Assembly (NCBI GenBank): GCA_017861475.1
Contig: JAGFXV010000141.1
Location: 1-5,134 of the forward strand
Direction: 5' to 3'
DNA: 5,134 bases
Source: Bacillota bacterium
GTDB taxonomy: Bacteria; Bacillota; Syntrophomonadia; Syntrophomonadales; Syntrophomonadaceae
Below the pieces are notes generated by a model that saw only the letters and a program-made list of their open reading frames with translations, did not search any database and was not told the origin of the DNA. Below are positions 1 to 5,134 of the stretch, in pieces. The position numbers were made by a program, and so were the translations under genes. The first letter of the stretch is position 1. Every line of letters begins with the position of its first letter.

Positions 1-1092
1 AAACGTGTAGTATTCCGTAAAACCGTTAAAGGCCATAAAGGAGCTGAGCGGGTTCATATAAATCTGCTTTGCAAACACATAATGACCGTACGGCAAGTCG
101 CTGGTTTTCGCCGTTGCTTTGTTCATTGGATTGGCGGCGCAGGTAATAATGGCAGCAATACAGAGCATGACGGTGAGAGAAACCACCCATTTTTTCGGCT
201 TCTTAAACCGCAGGACATTTTTTACCCGTTCCCCGATGCCAGTTTCACCAAAAGCGAGCGGGCTGGCGGCAGGAAGACGCCGGTTCATGGCAAAAGCCAA
301 CAGGGAAGTGCTGTAATCATGCGCGATGTGGGAGCCGGTTGTTGACAATATCTTTTCGTCACAACTCATTTCCATATCTTTGGCCATGAGGATAAAAGCC
401 AGCCAAACCAGCGGGTTAAACCAGTGAACAGCCAGCACACAAAAACCAATAAGCTTTATCAGATAGTCTTTTCGCTGCAAATGAAATTTCTCATGCTGAA
501 GGATGTACCCTTGCTCCACTTCTCCCAACCCGAAGGGAATGTAGATTTGCGGTCTGATAAAGCCAAGAATGAAAGGAGAACGTATTTTATCGGACTCAAA
601 AACATTGTCTTCCAGCCGGACTGCGGTGGACATGCGGCGGTTCAGACGAGTATAGGTGACGATGCTGTAGACAAGAAGTACAGCAATACCGGCGCACCAA
701 AGAATCGTCCCAAGCAGTATCCATAGTTGCATGGGATTGACACTGGCGTATGGAGCAGCTGCGGGCAGGCTTTCGCTGATCATGGAATTCATGGCCGGAA
801 TGCCCACTGTCACCTTGGGAATCTCCATATAAACTACATCGGTGGGAATATAACTGAGTGCTGCCCCGCCGCTGCTTTGAGCTGTAGTCATGTCAAAAGG
901 TTGGGTTTGAAAAATGCTGAATACGGAAGAAAAGGATACCGGGCAAACTAAACGAAACAGAACAACAGACCATAACAGATAGGCGTACTTTTTCGGGGCC
1001 CTTTTAATAAGCAACCGGATAAGAATTATTGCCAGGATAACATAACTTGCCGTGATGCTCATGTTTAATATCTTTAAAAACAACGCTTCCAT
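1..1092 (-). CDS. M56-family (BlaR1/MecR1-like) membrane zinc metallopeptidase, C-terminus cut by window edge
   Basis: The minus strand is open from an ATG at 1092 to the window edge, giving 364 residues with no stop, so the gene is partial at its C-terminal end. Hydrophobic segments lie near residues 9-29, 36-60, 122-144, 210-235 and 302-320. The zinc site is HEKFH at residues 200-204 (HExxH), followed by the third ligand, Glu241, in DMEMSCDE (239-246), close to the spacing known for staphylococcal BlaR1. The segment AVHWFNPLVW before it is typical of the family. These proteins sit in the membrane, receive an extracellular signal and trigger inactivation of the partner BlaI-type repressor. 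The start is supported by AAGGAG seven bases upstream, inside the last codons of the repressor gene, which suggests translational coupling. After the last membrane segment only about 44 residues are visible (including YMNPLSSFMAF). A penicillin-binding sensor domain can be neither seen nor excluded, so beta-lactam sensing should not be assumed. The family call is secure; the signal is unknown. Confidence -1.
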   Translation of the reverse strand, partial: MEALFLKILNMSITASYVILAIILIRLLIKRAPKKYAYLLWSVVLFRLVCPVSFSSVFSIFQTQPFDMTTAQSSGGAALSYIPTDVVYMEIPKVTVGIPAMNSMISESLPAAAPYASVNPMQLWILLGTILWCAGIAVLLVYSIVTYTRLNRRMSTAVRLEDNVFESDKIRSPFILGFIRPQIYIPFGLGEVEQGYILQHEKFHLQRKDYLIKLIGFCVLAVHWFNPLVWLAFILMAKDMEMSCDEKILSTTGSHIAHDYSTSLLAFAMNRRLPAASPLAFGETGIGERVKNVLRFKKPKKWVVSLTVMLCIAAIITCAANPMNKATAKTSDLPYGHYVFAKQIYMNPLSSFMAFNGFTEYYTF

Positions 1093-1093
1093 A

Positions 1094-1456
1094 TTATTTC
1101 TCCTTGTGCGCGTCTATCAGACGTTTGAGTTCATCGGCTTGCTTTTGAGAGATGGTTTTACCACCGAGAAATGAAGTAAGAAACTGGGGCAGAGATCCTT
1201 CGAAGGCTCTATCAATAAAGCATTCGCTCTCATAGGCTTGTATCTGTTCCTTGGGGACGATCGAACTGACAACAGTATGCTCGTTTTTTAGGAGACCCTT
1301 TTCACACATTTTGCGAAGTACGGTGTAGGTAGTGGGCTTTTTCCAACCCAGTTTTTCAGCGCACAATGTTACCAGGTGTCCTGATGCCACCGGTTCGTTT
1401 TCCCATACAACCAACATAAAACGGTAGTCGCTTTCACATAGCTTCAAATCTTCCAT
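1094..1456 (-). CDS. BlaI/MecI/CopY-family winged-helix transcriptional repressor
   Basis: This 120-residue protein has the usual length and layout of the penicillinase-repressor family. An N-terminal winged helix spans about residues 8-70, with a recognition-helix segment KKPTTYTVLRKMCEKGLL (39-56). A C-terminal helical dimerisation part (about 71-120) ends in QKQADELKRLIDAHKEK. The family binds palindromic operators as a dimer, represses its own operon, and is released when the partner M56 protease is activated. In staphylococcal MecI/BlaI the repressor is cut at an Asn-Phe bond. By rough alignment Ser95-Phe96 in FLTSFLGG falls at that place, but this is inference. The start at 1456 has GGAGG eight bases upstream. 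The protease gene follows after one base, and two palindromic operators lie directly upstream, so autoregulation is very likely. A CopY-type copper repressor is less likely: no clustered C-terminal Cys motif is present and the M56 partner is adjacent. Confidence -1.
   Translation of the reverse strand: MEDLKLCESDYRFMLVVWENEPVASGHLVTLCAEKLGWKKPTTYTVLRKMCEKGLLKNEHTVVSSIVPKEQIQAYESECFIDRAFEGSLPQFLTSFLGGKTISQKQADELKRLIDAHKEK
1100..1105 (-). promoter_or_regulatory. Ribosome binding site of the M56 protease gene inside the repressor gene
   Basis: On the minus strand AAGGAG lies seven bases before the protease ATG at 1092. It is formed by the Lys118-Glu119 codons of the upstream repressor, whose TAA stop ends at 1094. 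This arrangement indicates translational coupling of the two genes and decides the protease start. Confidence -1.
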
Positions 1457-1464
1457 TATATTTG

Positions 1465-1470
1465 CCTCCC
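1465..1470 (-). promoter_or_regulatory. Ribosome binding site of the repressor gene
   Basis: On the minus strand GGGAGG is placed eight bases before the ATG at 1456. It confirms that start and lies between operator 1 and the coding region. Confidence -1.
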
Positions 1471-1474
1471 ATCG

Positions 1475-1496
1475 CAGGTTTATAATTATAAACCTG
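1475..1496. promoter_or_regulatory. Operator 1 of the repressor operon (22-bp perfect palindrome)
   Basis: A perfect 22-bp palindrome is centred between 1485 and 1486. Its core GTTTATAATTATAAAC (1478-1493) is flanked by CAG on the left and CTG on the right. It lies just upstream of the repressor ribosome binding site and would cover the transcription start predicted from the TTGACA/TAAACT promoter. The same core occurs again 25 bp away. A repeated perfect palindrome in front of a BlaI-type gene is what is expected of its own binding site. The half-site differs from the TACA/TGTA form of staphylococcal bla/mec operators, so the specificity is inferred from position. Confidence -1.
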
Positions 1497-1501
1497 TTGT
1501 T

Positions 1502-1530
1502 AGTTTATAATTATAAACCAGACTTGTCAA
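1502..1530 (-). promoter_or_regulatory. Promoter of the repressor-protease operon
   Basis: On the minus strand a perfect -35 TTGACA (1525-1530) is followed by a 17-bp spacer and a -10 TAAACT (1502-1507, four of six consensus bases). This places the start of transcription near 1495, inside operator 1. Operator 2 fills the spacer and -10 region. A dimer on either site would block RNA polymerase. An alternative -10 is the TATAAT inside operator 1 (1485-1490), but its -35 would be poor. Confidence -1.
1503..1518. promoter_or_regulatory. Operator 2 of the repressor operon (16-bp perfect palindrome)
   Basis: This is a second exact copy of GTTTATAATTATAAAC, perfectly palindromic over 16 bp, with its centre 25 bp from that of operator 1. 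It lies between the -35 and -10 elements and overlaps the -10. The outer bases match less well than in operator 1 (A at 1502, C at 1519), so it may be the weaker site. Two operators per promoter are common for this repressor family. Confidence -1.
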
Positions 1531-1548
1531 TAACGAAGGGATAGCAAT

Positions 1549-1573
1549 TTAACAGCATAATGTATCCTGTTAA
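1549..1573. repeat. Inverted repeat TTAACAG-N11-CTGTTAA in the divergent intergenic region
   Basis: TTAACAG (1549-1555) and CTGTTAA (1567-1573) are exact reverse complements separated by 11 bases. The repeat lies between the repressor operon promoter and the presumed promoter of the two-component system. No U-rich tail follows, so it is more likely a protein-binding dyad than a terminator. The bound protein is unknown, and a chance occurrence of 7-bp arms in A+T-rich DNA is possible. Confidence -1.
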
Positions 1574-1600
1574 TCAAACGACGAAAGAAACAAGCTTCTT

Positions 1601-1639
1601 GTGACAGACATCTTTGGTGATGTAATATCAAGATATAAT
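1601..1639 (+). promoter_or_regulatory. Candidate promoter of the two-component operon
   Basis: Two overlapping candidates are seen. One is GTGACA (1601-1606, five of six -35 bases), a 16-bp spacer and TAATAT (1623-1628). The other is a perfect -10 TATAAT (1634-1639) with no good -35, as is found at promoters that need an activator. Short dyads surround them: ACAAG-N3-CTTGT at 1590-1602, ACATC-N6-GATGT at 1608-1623 and ATATC-N2-GATAT at 1625-1636. The choice between the two -10 elements cannot be made from sequence alone. Confidence -1.
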
Positions 1640-1686
1640 ATATAAATCCAATGAAATTTATTAGTTTTAAATACGAGGAGATTGAA

Positions 1687-2367
1687 ATGTACAAAATATT
1701 GGTCGTGGATGATGAACCCGCAATACGTGATTTGGTGGAGATGCTTCTGGTCAGGGAAGGATACGTTGTATCAACCGCCGCCGATGGCCATCAGGCTTTA
1801 GCACTGGTGGACTCATTTAAACCGGACTTGATCATTTTGGATATTATGCTTCCTGACATGAATGGTCATGAGGTTTGCCGGATGGTTGCAGAGCGTTATC
1901 ATACGCCGGTGATTATGCTGACCGCCAAAAATGATGTTGTTGACAAGGTGCTGGGATTGGAATTTGGCGCTGACGATTATATAACCAAGCCCTTTGACGG
2001 AAGAGAACTGCTGGTGCGCGTAAAAGTCTTGCTGCGCCGTTTAGGCAGACTTACCACGGTGAATCAAGCTATTTCCTATCTCGATCTGGAAATTAACCTG
2101 GATAATAAAACCGTATTTAAAAACCATAAAAATATTGTCCTGACGCCCAAGGAATTTCAAATACTGGAGATAATGGCGAAAAACCCTCAGCGGGTATACA
2201 GCCGGGATGAACTTTTGGAAAGAATCTGGGGATATGATTATCTTGGTGATAGCCGGGCGGTAGATATTCAAATTGCCAGGCTGCGTAAAAAGCTGGAAGA
2301 TAACGGCGATCATTCCCGCTATATTCAAACGGTGCATGGATTCGGCTACCGGTTTGGAGGGAACTAG
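1687..2367 (+). CDS. OmpR/PhoB-family response regulator
   Basis: This is a 226-residue DNA-binding response regulator of normal family length. The receiver domain (about 1-118) has the acidic pair Asp8-Asp9, the phosphoacceptor Asp52 in LIILDIMLPDMNG, Thr79 in VIMLTAKND and Lys101 in YITKPF, so every residue needed for phosphorylation is present. The C-terminal winged helix (about 128-226) carries LTPKEFQILEIM, the recognition-helix region DSRAVDIQIARLRKKL and the final hairpin IQTVHGFGYRF. It should act in the cytoplasm as a phosphorylation-dependent transcription factor, with the kinase encoded one base downstream as partner. The ATG at 1687 is chosen because GAGGAG sits six bases before it and the protein then starts MYKILVVDDE, as is standard. 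An in-frame ATG at 1651 would add 12 residues not found in the family and has no ribosome binding site. PhoP, ResD and WalR are relatives, but the target set cannot be named. Confidence -1.
   Translation: MYKILVVDDEPAIRDLVEMLLVREGYVVSTAADGHQALALVDSFKPDLIILDIMLPDMNGHEVCRMVAERYHTPVIMLTAKNDVVDKVLGLEFGADDYITKPFDGRELLVRVKVLLRRLGRLTTVNQAISYLDLEINLDNKTVFKNHKNIVLTPKEFQILEIMAKNPQRVYSRDELLERIWGYDYLGDSRAVDIQIARLRKKLEDNGDHSRYIQTVHGFGYRFGGN
2356..2361 (+). promoter_or_regulatory. Ribosome binding site that fixes the TTG start of the kinase
   Basis: GGAGGG lies within the last codons of the response regulator and seven bases before the TTG at 2369. The regulator stop (TAG, 2365-2367) is one base before that start, so kinase translation is probably coupled to that of the regulator. 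Confidence -1.
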
Positions 2368-2368
2368 C

Positions 2369-3763
2369 TTGCGTATTCGGACCAGGTTAATCATTTACTA
2401 CATATCCGCAACGTTGCTCCTCATGCTTGCTGTAGGGGAAGCCATATTGATCGGAATTGAGCACAACAGCATGAAAACCGTGGAAAAACAGCTGGTTGAA
2501 CAAAGCGATTCGGCTGTTGTCTATATAAATCAGATCTTACTCCTGGATAAATCCGGTGTATCAGGACTTCTAACAAATGCCGACAGCATCACAACAAACC
2601 TCAGTGCAGGAAACCGCGAGGTCAGGATTTACGATCAAAAAGGCAAACTGCTCAGCGCCGCTATCGATGGCCGGGTACAGAATATCCAGCGGGAAGATAT
2701 AAAGCAATATTCAAATATTCTAAAGCCGGCTTTAAATAACCATTTCTCTTATATTATTCATGACAATAAAATGTACTTCGCTTCTCCGATTGAACTGCAA
2801 GGTTCAGTCGTGGGGGTGTTGGAATTTGTCTATTCGCTTGATATGCTTAATACCCTTCTTACCTCCACCCGGAAAATAATGATGAGCGGGGCATTGCTTT
2901 TTATGCTTCTGATTGCCTTACTCACGATATTTATTTCCAACCGCATCGTAAAACCCATTGAAGAGTTGTCGGAAGCCACCAACCGATATGCCAGCCGGGA
3001 TTTTACTCCAATCGAATGGAAGCAGCAGGATGAATTGGGAAGCCTGGTACGTAATTTCAACGCCATGGGAGAAGAATTGCAGGATTATATCAAACGGCAA
3101 AAACAGTTTGTTGCCAATGTATCTCATGAACTGCGTACGCCACTGACGGCTATTAGAGGATATGCCCAGTATTTAAGTGAGGAAGTGGATTCTCGCCCTG
3201 ATATTGATAAGGCTGTTTATCATCTGAATAATGAATCGGCCAGATTACAGAGATTGGTCGACCAGCTGCTGCTTTTGTCCCGTCTGGATAATCAGAAGGA
3301 TACTGTTACATTGGCAGCGATTGATTGGGGCCAACTGGTTCAGGAAAGTCTGGACAAAATGAGACTGTCGGCGCAGAAATATAAAGTACGTTTTAAGGCT
3401 GAAATTGAGAAAGACGTTTTTGTTCTGGGCGATGCTGAAAAGCTCATTCAGGTAATCATGAACCTCCTTGATAATGCCGTCAAATTTTCTCCAACCAACG
3501 AATGGGTGGCGGTCAATCTCCGGTCAGAAGGAGAACATGCAGTTTTAAATATCGAGGATCATGGTACCGGTGTGGCGGAAGAGGATTTAAATAAAGTATT
3601 TGAACGTTTCTACCGTGGAGCCAATACGCATAGCACAGGTGGTACCGGACTCGGCTTGGCTATAAGCCGGGAAATAATCATAGCTCATCACGGTGCAATC
3701 AAGCTTTTTAACCTGGAACAAGGCGGCACTGTAGTAAAAGTATCGATTCCTCTCGCCAATTAA
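2369..3763 (+). CDS. Membrane-bound sensor histidine kinase (HAMP-HisKA-HATPase), TTG start
   Basis: This is a 464-residue sensor kinase, partner of the preceding response regulator. A first membrane segment (about 7-29) is followed by an extracytoplasmic domain (about 30-168), a second membrane segment (about 170-190) and a HAMP linker (about 191-242, starting NRIVKPIEEL). The HisKA domain has the phosphorylated His253 in VSHELRTPLTAIRGY. The ATPase domain has the N box with Asn365 and Asn369 (NLLDNAVKFSP), the G1 box from Asp397 (DHGTG), the F box VFERFYRG and the G2 box GTGLGLA (425-431). The enzyme therefore looks fully active. The extracytoplasmic part, with VRIYDQKGKLL and MYFASPIELQGSVVGVLEFVYSL, resembles the PAS/Cache-like folds of PhoR- or ResE-type kinases, but its ligand is unknown. 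TTG is chosen because of the ribosome binding site seven bases upstream. An ATG at 2273 in the same frame would overlap the regulator by 95 bases, and the next internal ATG would cut the first membrane segment. Confidence -1.
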   Translation: MRIRTRLIIYYISATLLLMLAVGEAILIGIEHNSMKTVEKQLVEQSDSAVVYINQILLLDKSGVSGLLTNADSITTNLSAGNREVRIYDQKGKLLSAAIDGRVQNIQREDIKQYSNILKPALNNHFSYIIHDNKMYFASPIELQGSVVGVLEFVYSLDMLNTLLTSTRKIMMSGALLFMLLIALLTIFISNRIVKPIEELSEATNRYASRDFTPIEWKQQDELGSLVRNFNAMGEELQDYIKRQKQFVANVSHELRTPLTAIRGYAQYLSEEVDSRPDIDKAVYHLNNESARLQRLVDQLLLLSRLDNQKDTVTLAAIDWGQLVQESLDKMRLSAQKYKVRFKAEIEKDVFVLGDAEKLIQVIMNLLDNAVKFSPTNEWVAVNLRSEGEHAVLNIEDHGTGVAEEDLNKVFERFYRGANTHSTGGTGLGLAISREIIIAHHGAIKLFNLEQGGTVVKVSIPLAN

Positions 3764-3811
3764 TTGATCCGTAGCAAATGTTACAGAATTGAAACAAAAC
3801 TGATGCGAAAG

Positions 3812-3863
3812 TGAAAGATTATCTTGTTATCGTTTCCTTATCGGAATCTTAATTAATCTTTCA
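3812..3863. promoter_or_regulatory. Wide inverted repeat with TTATCG direct repeats in the lipoprotein leader; candidate response-regulator site
   Basis: TGAAAGATTA (3812-3821) and TAATCTTTCA (3854-3863) are exact reverse complements 32 bases apart. Between them TTATCG occurs at 3827-3832 and again at 3838-3843, an 11-bp period, with a near copy TTATCT at 3819-3824. Two hexamers separated by five bases is the geometry of OmpR/PhoB-family binding sites such as PhoP boxes. A weak promoter, TTGTTA (3824-3829) with CTTAAT (3848-3853), overlaps this block. No terminator is seen between the kinase gene and this region, so read-through from the operon is also possible. The assignment to the neighbouring regulator is inference. 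Confidence -1.
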
Positions 3864-3864
3864 T

Positions 3865-3871
3865 GGGGGGG
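3865..3871 (+). promoter_or_regulatory. Unusual seven-G ribosome binding region of the lipoprotein gene
   Basis: A run of seven G followed by A (3865-3872) lies seven bases before the ATG at 3879 and is the only purine-rich element able to serve as ribosome binding site. It can pair with the CCUCC of 16S rRNA only imperfectly or with G-U pairs. A homopolymer of this length can also vary by slippage. Confidence -1.
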
Positions 3872-3878
3872 ACTTATA

Positions 3879-5012
3879 ATGAAAAAACTTATTACTGTTT
3901 TGTTATCAGGGATTCTGCTCATCAGCCTGGCGGGCTGTGGCAACTTAAAAGAAAAAAAAGAAGATGTCGTAACGGTACTACCCAAGGGAGAAGGTCAAGA
4001 ACTGGCGGTTGTAGGAATGAATGAAGTCCATGCCGGCAGTCTGCTTGATATTTCTCCGGATAAAAAAACCGTCCTGTTTACCTGGAACGGAAGCTCTGCC
4101 GACGCTGCTGCGCTGCCTCGCAATTTATATACCACTGACCTGACCGGTCACACCGTTTCCCGATATAGTACCTCAGATAAATACCAGGATTATGCCAGGT
4201 TTTCTCCGGATGGGAAAAAGGTTGTTACCCTGGAACATAAGCAGGATTATGTGGAGGGGTTTATCAGCGCCAACAAAGCCAATGCGGATAGAAAAATGTT
4301 GAAAGAAACGGAAGATACCGTACAGTATCCCTGGGGATGGTGCCCGGAAGAACTGTCACCGGTTTCCTGGACTTCAGACAGTCACAATTTTTCCGTTGCC
4401 TTTAGTTGTTACAGATATGGCAATAACAAAATTTTCATCTTTGATGAGAACGGCAAAAGGACAAAGGAAATTGACGCCAAAGCAAATGGATTAGATCGAC
4501 TCAGATATCCCTGCTTTTTAAATAATGAGACGGTACTGGCAGTTGGCGAAAAAATTGTGAATCATCAGGTGGAGTATGGAATTTATGCCTTCAGCTTGAA
4601 TTCGAAAACCATAAACCCCAAAAAAGTAGTAGATCCGGCAGGGCGGGAACATATAACGTTCGCGGTGTCTCCCAATAAGAAAATGATTGCCTATGCAGGC
4701 AGGGTCAAAGAAACGGGCATGTATGAAATCAAGGCGGACGCTATTGATAAAAACTTAAATACAACATTGCTAGGGGCTACCGGCAGTAATTCCATCAGAC
4801 AGATTACATGGTCACCGGACAACCAGCATTTGGTTTATGTGGATGGTGGAAATATGTGGCTTTACAATCCATCAAGCTGTGATAAAAAGCAAATTGTCTC
4901 AATGAATTATATCAGTAAAGTAGTCTGGATAAACAGCCGGGAACTTTTATTCAGCGGAATTGACCAAAGTAAGCTGGAGACTGAAAAAATTTATGATTTA
5001 AAACTAAATTAG
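3879..5012 (+). CDS. Lipoprotein with TolB/WD40-like beta-propeller
   Basis: This 377-residue secreted protein begins with a lipoprotein signal: MKK, a hydrophobic stretch and the lipobox SLAGC with the lipidated Cys20. A charged linker (KEKKED) follows. The mature part contains repeated strand motifs of the PD40/TolB type: LDISPDKKTVLFTW (57-70), ARFSPDGKKVVTL (106-118), VSWTSDSHNFSVAF (162-175), FAVSPNKKMIAYAG (261-274), ITWSPDNQHLVYV (309-321) and VVWINSRELLFSG (348-360). A weaker one lies near 212-222, so a propeller of six or seven blades is likely. Such proteins usually serve as binding scaffolds; no catalytic motif is seen. It should be anchored on the outer face of the cytoplasmic membrane (or in the periplasm if the host is diderm). 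It lies 115 bp after the kinase gene on the same strand and ends the cluster, which suggests a target of, or accessory ligand-binding protein for, the two-component system. The precise function is unknown; TolB itself is unlikely because no Tol genes are adjacent. Confidence -1.
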   Translation: MKKLITVLLSGILLISLAGCGNLKEKKEDVVTVLPKGEGQELAVVGMNEVHAGSLLDISPDKKTVLFTWNGSSADAAALPRNLYTTDLTGHTVSRYSTSDKYQDYARFSPDGKKVVTLEHKQDYVEGFISANKANADRKMLKETEDTVQYPWGWCPEELSPVSWTSDSHNFSVAFSCYRYGNNKIFIFDENGKRTKEIDAKANGLDRLRYPCFLNNETVLAVGEKIVNHQVEYGIYAFSLNSKTINPKKVVDPAGREHITFAVSPNKKMIAYAGRVKETGMYEIKADAIDKNLNTTLLGATGSNSIRQITWSPDNQHLVYVDGGNMWLYNPSSCDKKQIVSMNYISKVVWINSRELLFSGIDQSKLETEKIYDLKLN

Positions 5013-5037
5013 ATCTTTGCATTTATGAATGAGCGTT

Positions 5038-5071
5038 TTAAAAGGCTGCCGCTGGTTGGGCAGCCTTTTAA
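5038..5071 (+). terminator. Intrinsic terminator after the lipoprotein gene
   Basis: TTAAAAGGCTGCC (5038-5050) pairs perfectly with GGCAGCCTTTTAA (5059-5071) around an eight-base loop. The G+C-rich stem is followed by TTTT and begins 25 bases after the stop codon. The A-run on the left arm makes it potentially bidirectional. It marks the end of the plus-strand cluster. Confidence -1.
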
Positions 5072-5134
5072 TGCACTCCAACAATGCAACCCGCTCTTTG
5101 ACATATATCGGTGAACGAGTCGGAAGATTAACCG
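5072..5134. other. Start of the next intergenic region, no gene visible
   Basis: These 63 bases after the terminator hold no supported reading frame. A perfect -35-like TTGACA is present at 5098-5103 on the plus strand, but no acceptable -10 follows at 16-18 bases before the window ends. It is noted only as a possible beginning of a promoter for a gene beyond the edge. Confidence -1.

Noticed and set aside
82..951. Open frames on the plus strand at 82-345, 119-316, 424-726 and 727-951
   Set aside because: They lie opposite the M56 protease, which has clear family motifs on the minus strand; their translations show no recognisable domain and they have no good ribosome binding sites.
1475..1518. 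Repeated palindromes as CRISPR repeats or an insertion-sequence scar
   Set aside because: Only two copies, separated by nine bases between cores and exactly over a promoter; no spacers, transposase or target duplication are seen.
1651..1686. Upstream ATG at 1651 as start of the response regulator
   Set aside because: It adds 12 residues foreign to the family and lacks a ribosome binding site, whereas GAGGAG precisely precedes the ATG at 1687.
2273..2368. ATG at 2273 as start of the histidine kinase
   Set aside because: It would overlap the conserved end of the response regulator by 95 bases and add 32 residues that are only an out-of-frame reading of that gene; the TTG at 2369 has a good ribosome binding site.
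2041..3146. Frames at 2041-2394, 2830-3066 and 2918-3127 (minus) and 2958-3146 (plus)
   Set aside because: They are shadows of the regulator and kinase genes, with no domain, promoter or ribosome binding site of their own.
3812..3863. Inverted repeat after the kinase gene as an intrinsic terminator
   Set aside because: The arms are 32 bases apart, A+T-rich and followed by a G-run instead of a U-tract, so a terminator role is unlikely.

Overview
The window looks like chromosomal DNA from a Bacillota (Firmicutes) bacterium. The reasons are strong GGAGG-type ribosome binding sites before nearly every gene, a TTG start in the histidine kinase, a BlaI/M56 repressor-protease pair, an OmpR/PhoB-type two-component system of the PhoP/PhoR-ResD/ResE style, and moderate G+C. 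The genus cannot be fixed from the sequence; Clostridia, Negativicutes or a Paenibacillus-like lineage would all fit.

Layout. Positions 1-1456 on the minus strand hold a two-gene operon: a BlaI/MecI-family repressor (1094-1456), followed after one base by an M56 (BlaR1/MecR1-like) membrane metalloprotease (1-1092). The protease runs off the left edge, so its C-terminal sensor is not visible. The operon promoter region (about 1475-1530) carries two copies of a 16-bp perfect palindrome, GTTTATAATTATAAAC, which overlap a TTGACA/TAAACT promoter. They are almost certainly the operators of the repressor. From 1687 on the plus strand there is a response regulator (1687-2367), and one base later a sensor histidine kinase starting at TTG (2369-3763). 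After a 115-bp gap comes a lipoprotein with a TolB/WD40-like beta-propeller (3879-5012), closed by a clear intrinsic terminator (5038-5071).

How they work together. Both halves are signal-transduction modules that look outward across the membrane. By family knowledge, the M56 protease senses a signal, is activated, and leads to loss of the BlaI-type repressor, which derepresses its own operon. The kinase has two membrane segments, an extracytoplasmic domain of about 140 residues, HAMP, HisKA and HATPase domains, and should phosphorylate Asp52 of the response regulator. The lipoprotein gene downstream is a plausible target or accessory sensor of this system. Its leader contains a TTATCG direct repeat with an 11-bp period, the geometry expected of OmpR/PhoB-family sites, inside a wide 10-bp inverted repeat.

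No RNA genes, mobile elements, CRISPR arrays or broken genes are seen. The gene families are familiar. The less ordinary material is the operator architecture, the leader of the lipoprotein gene and the unassigned sensor domains.
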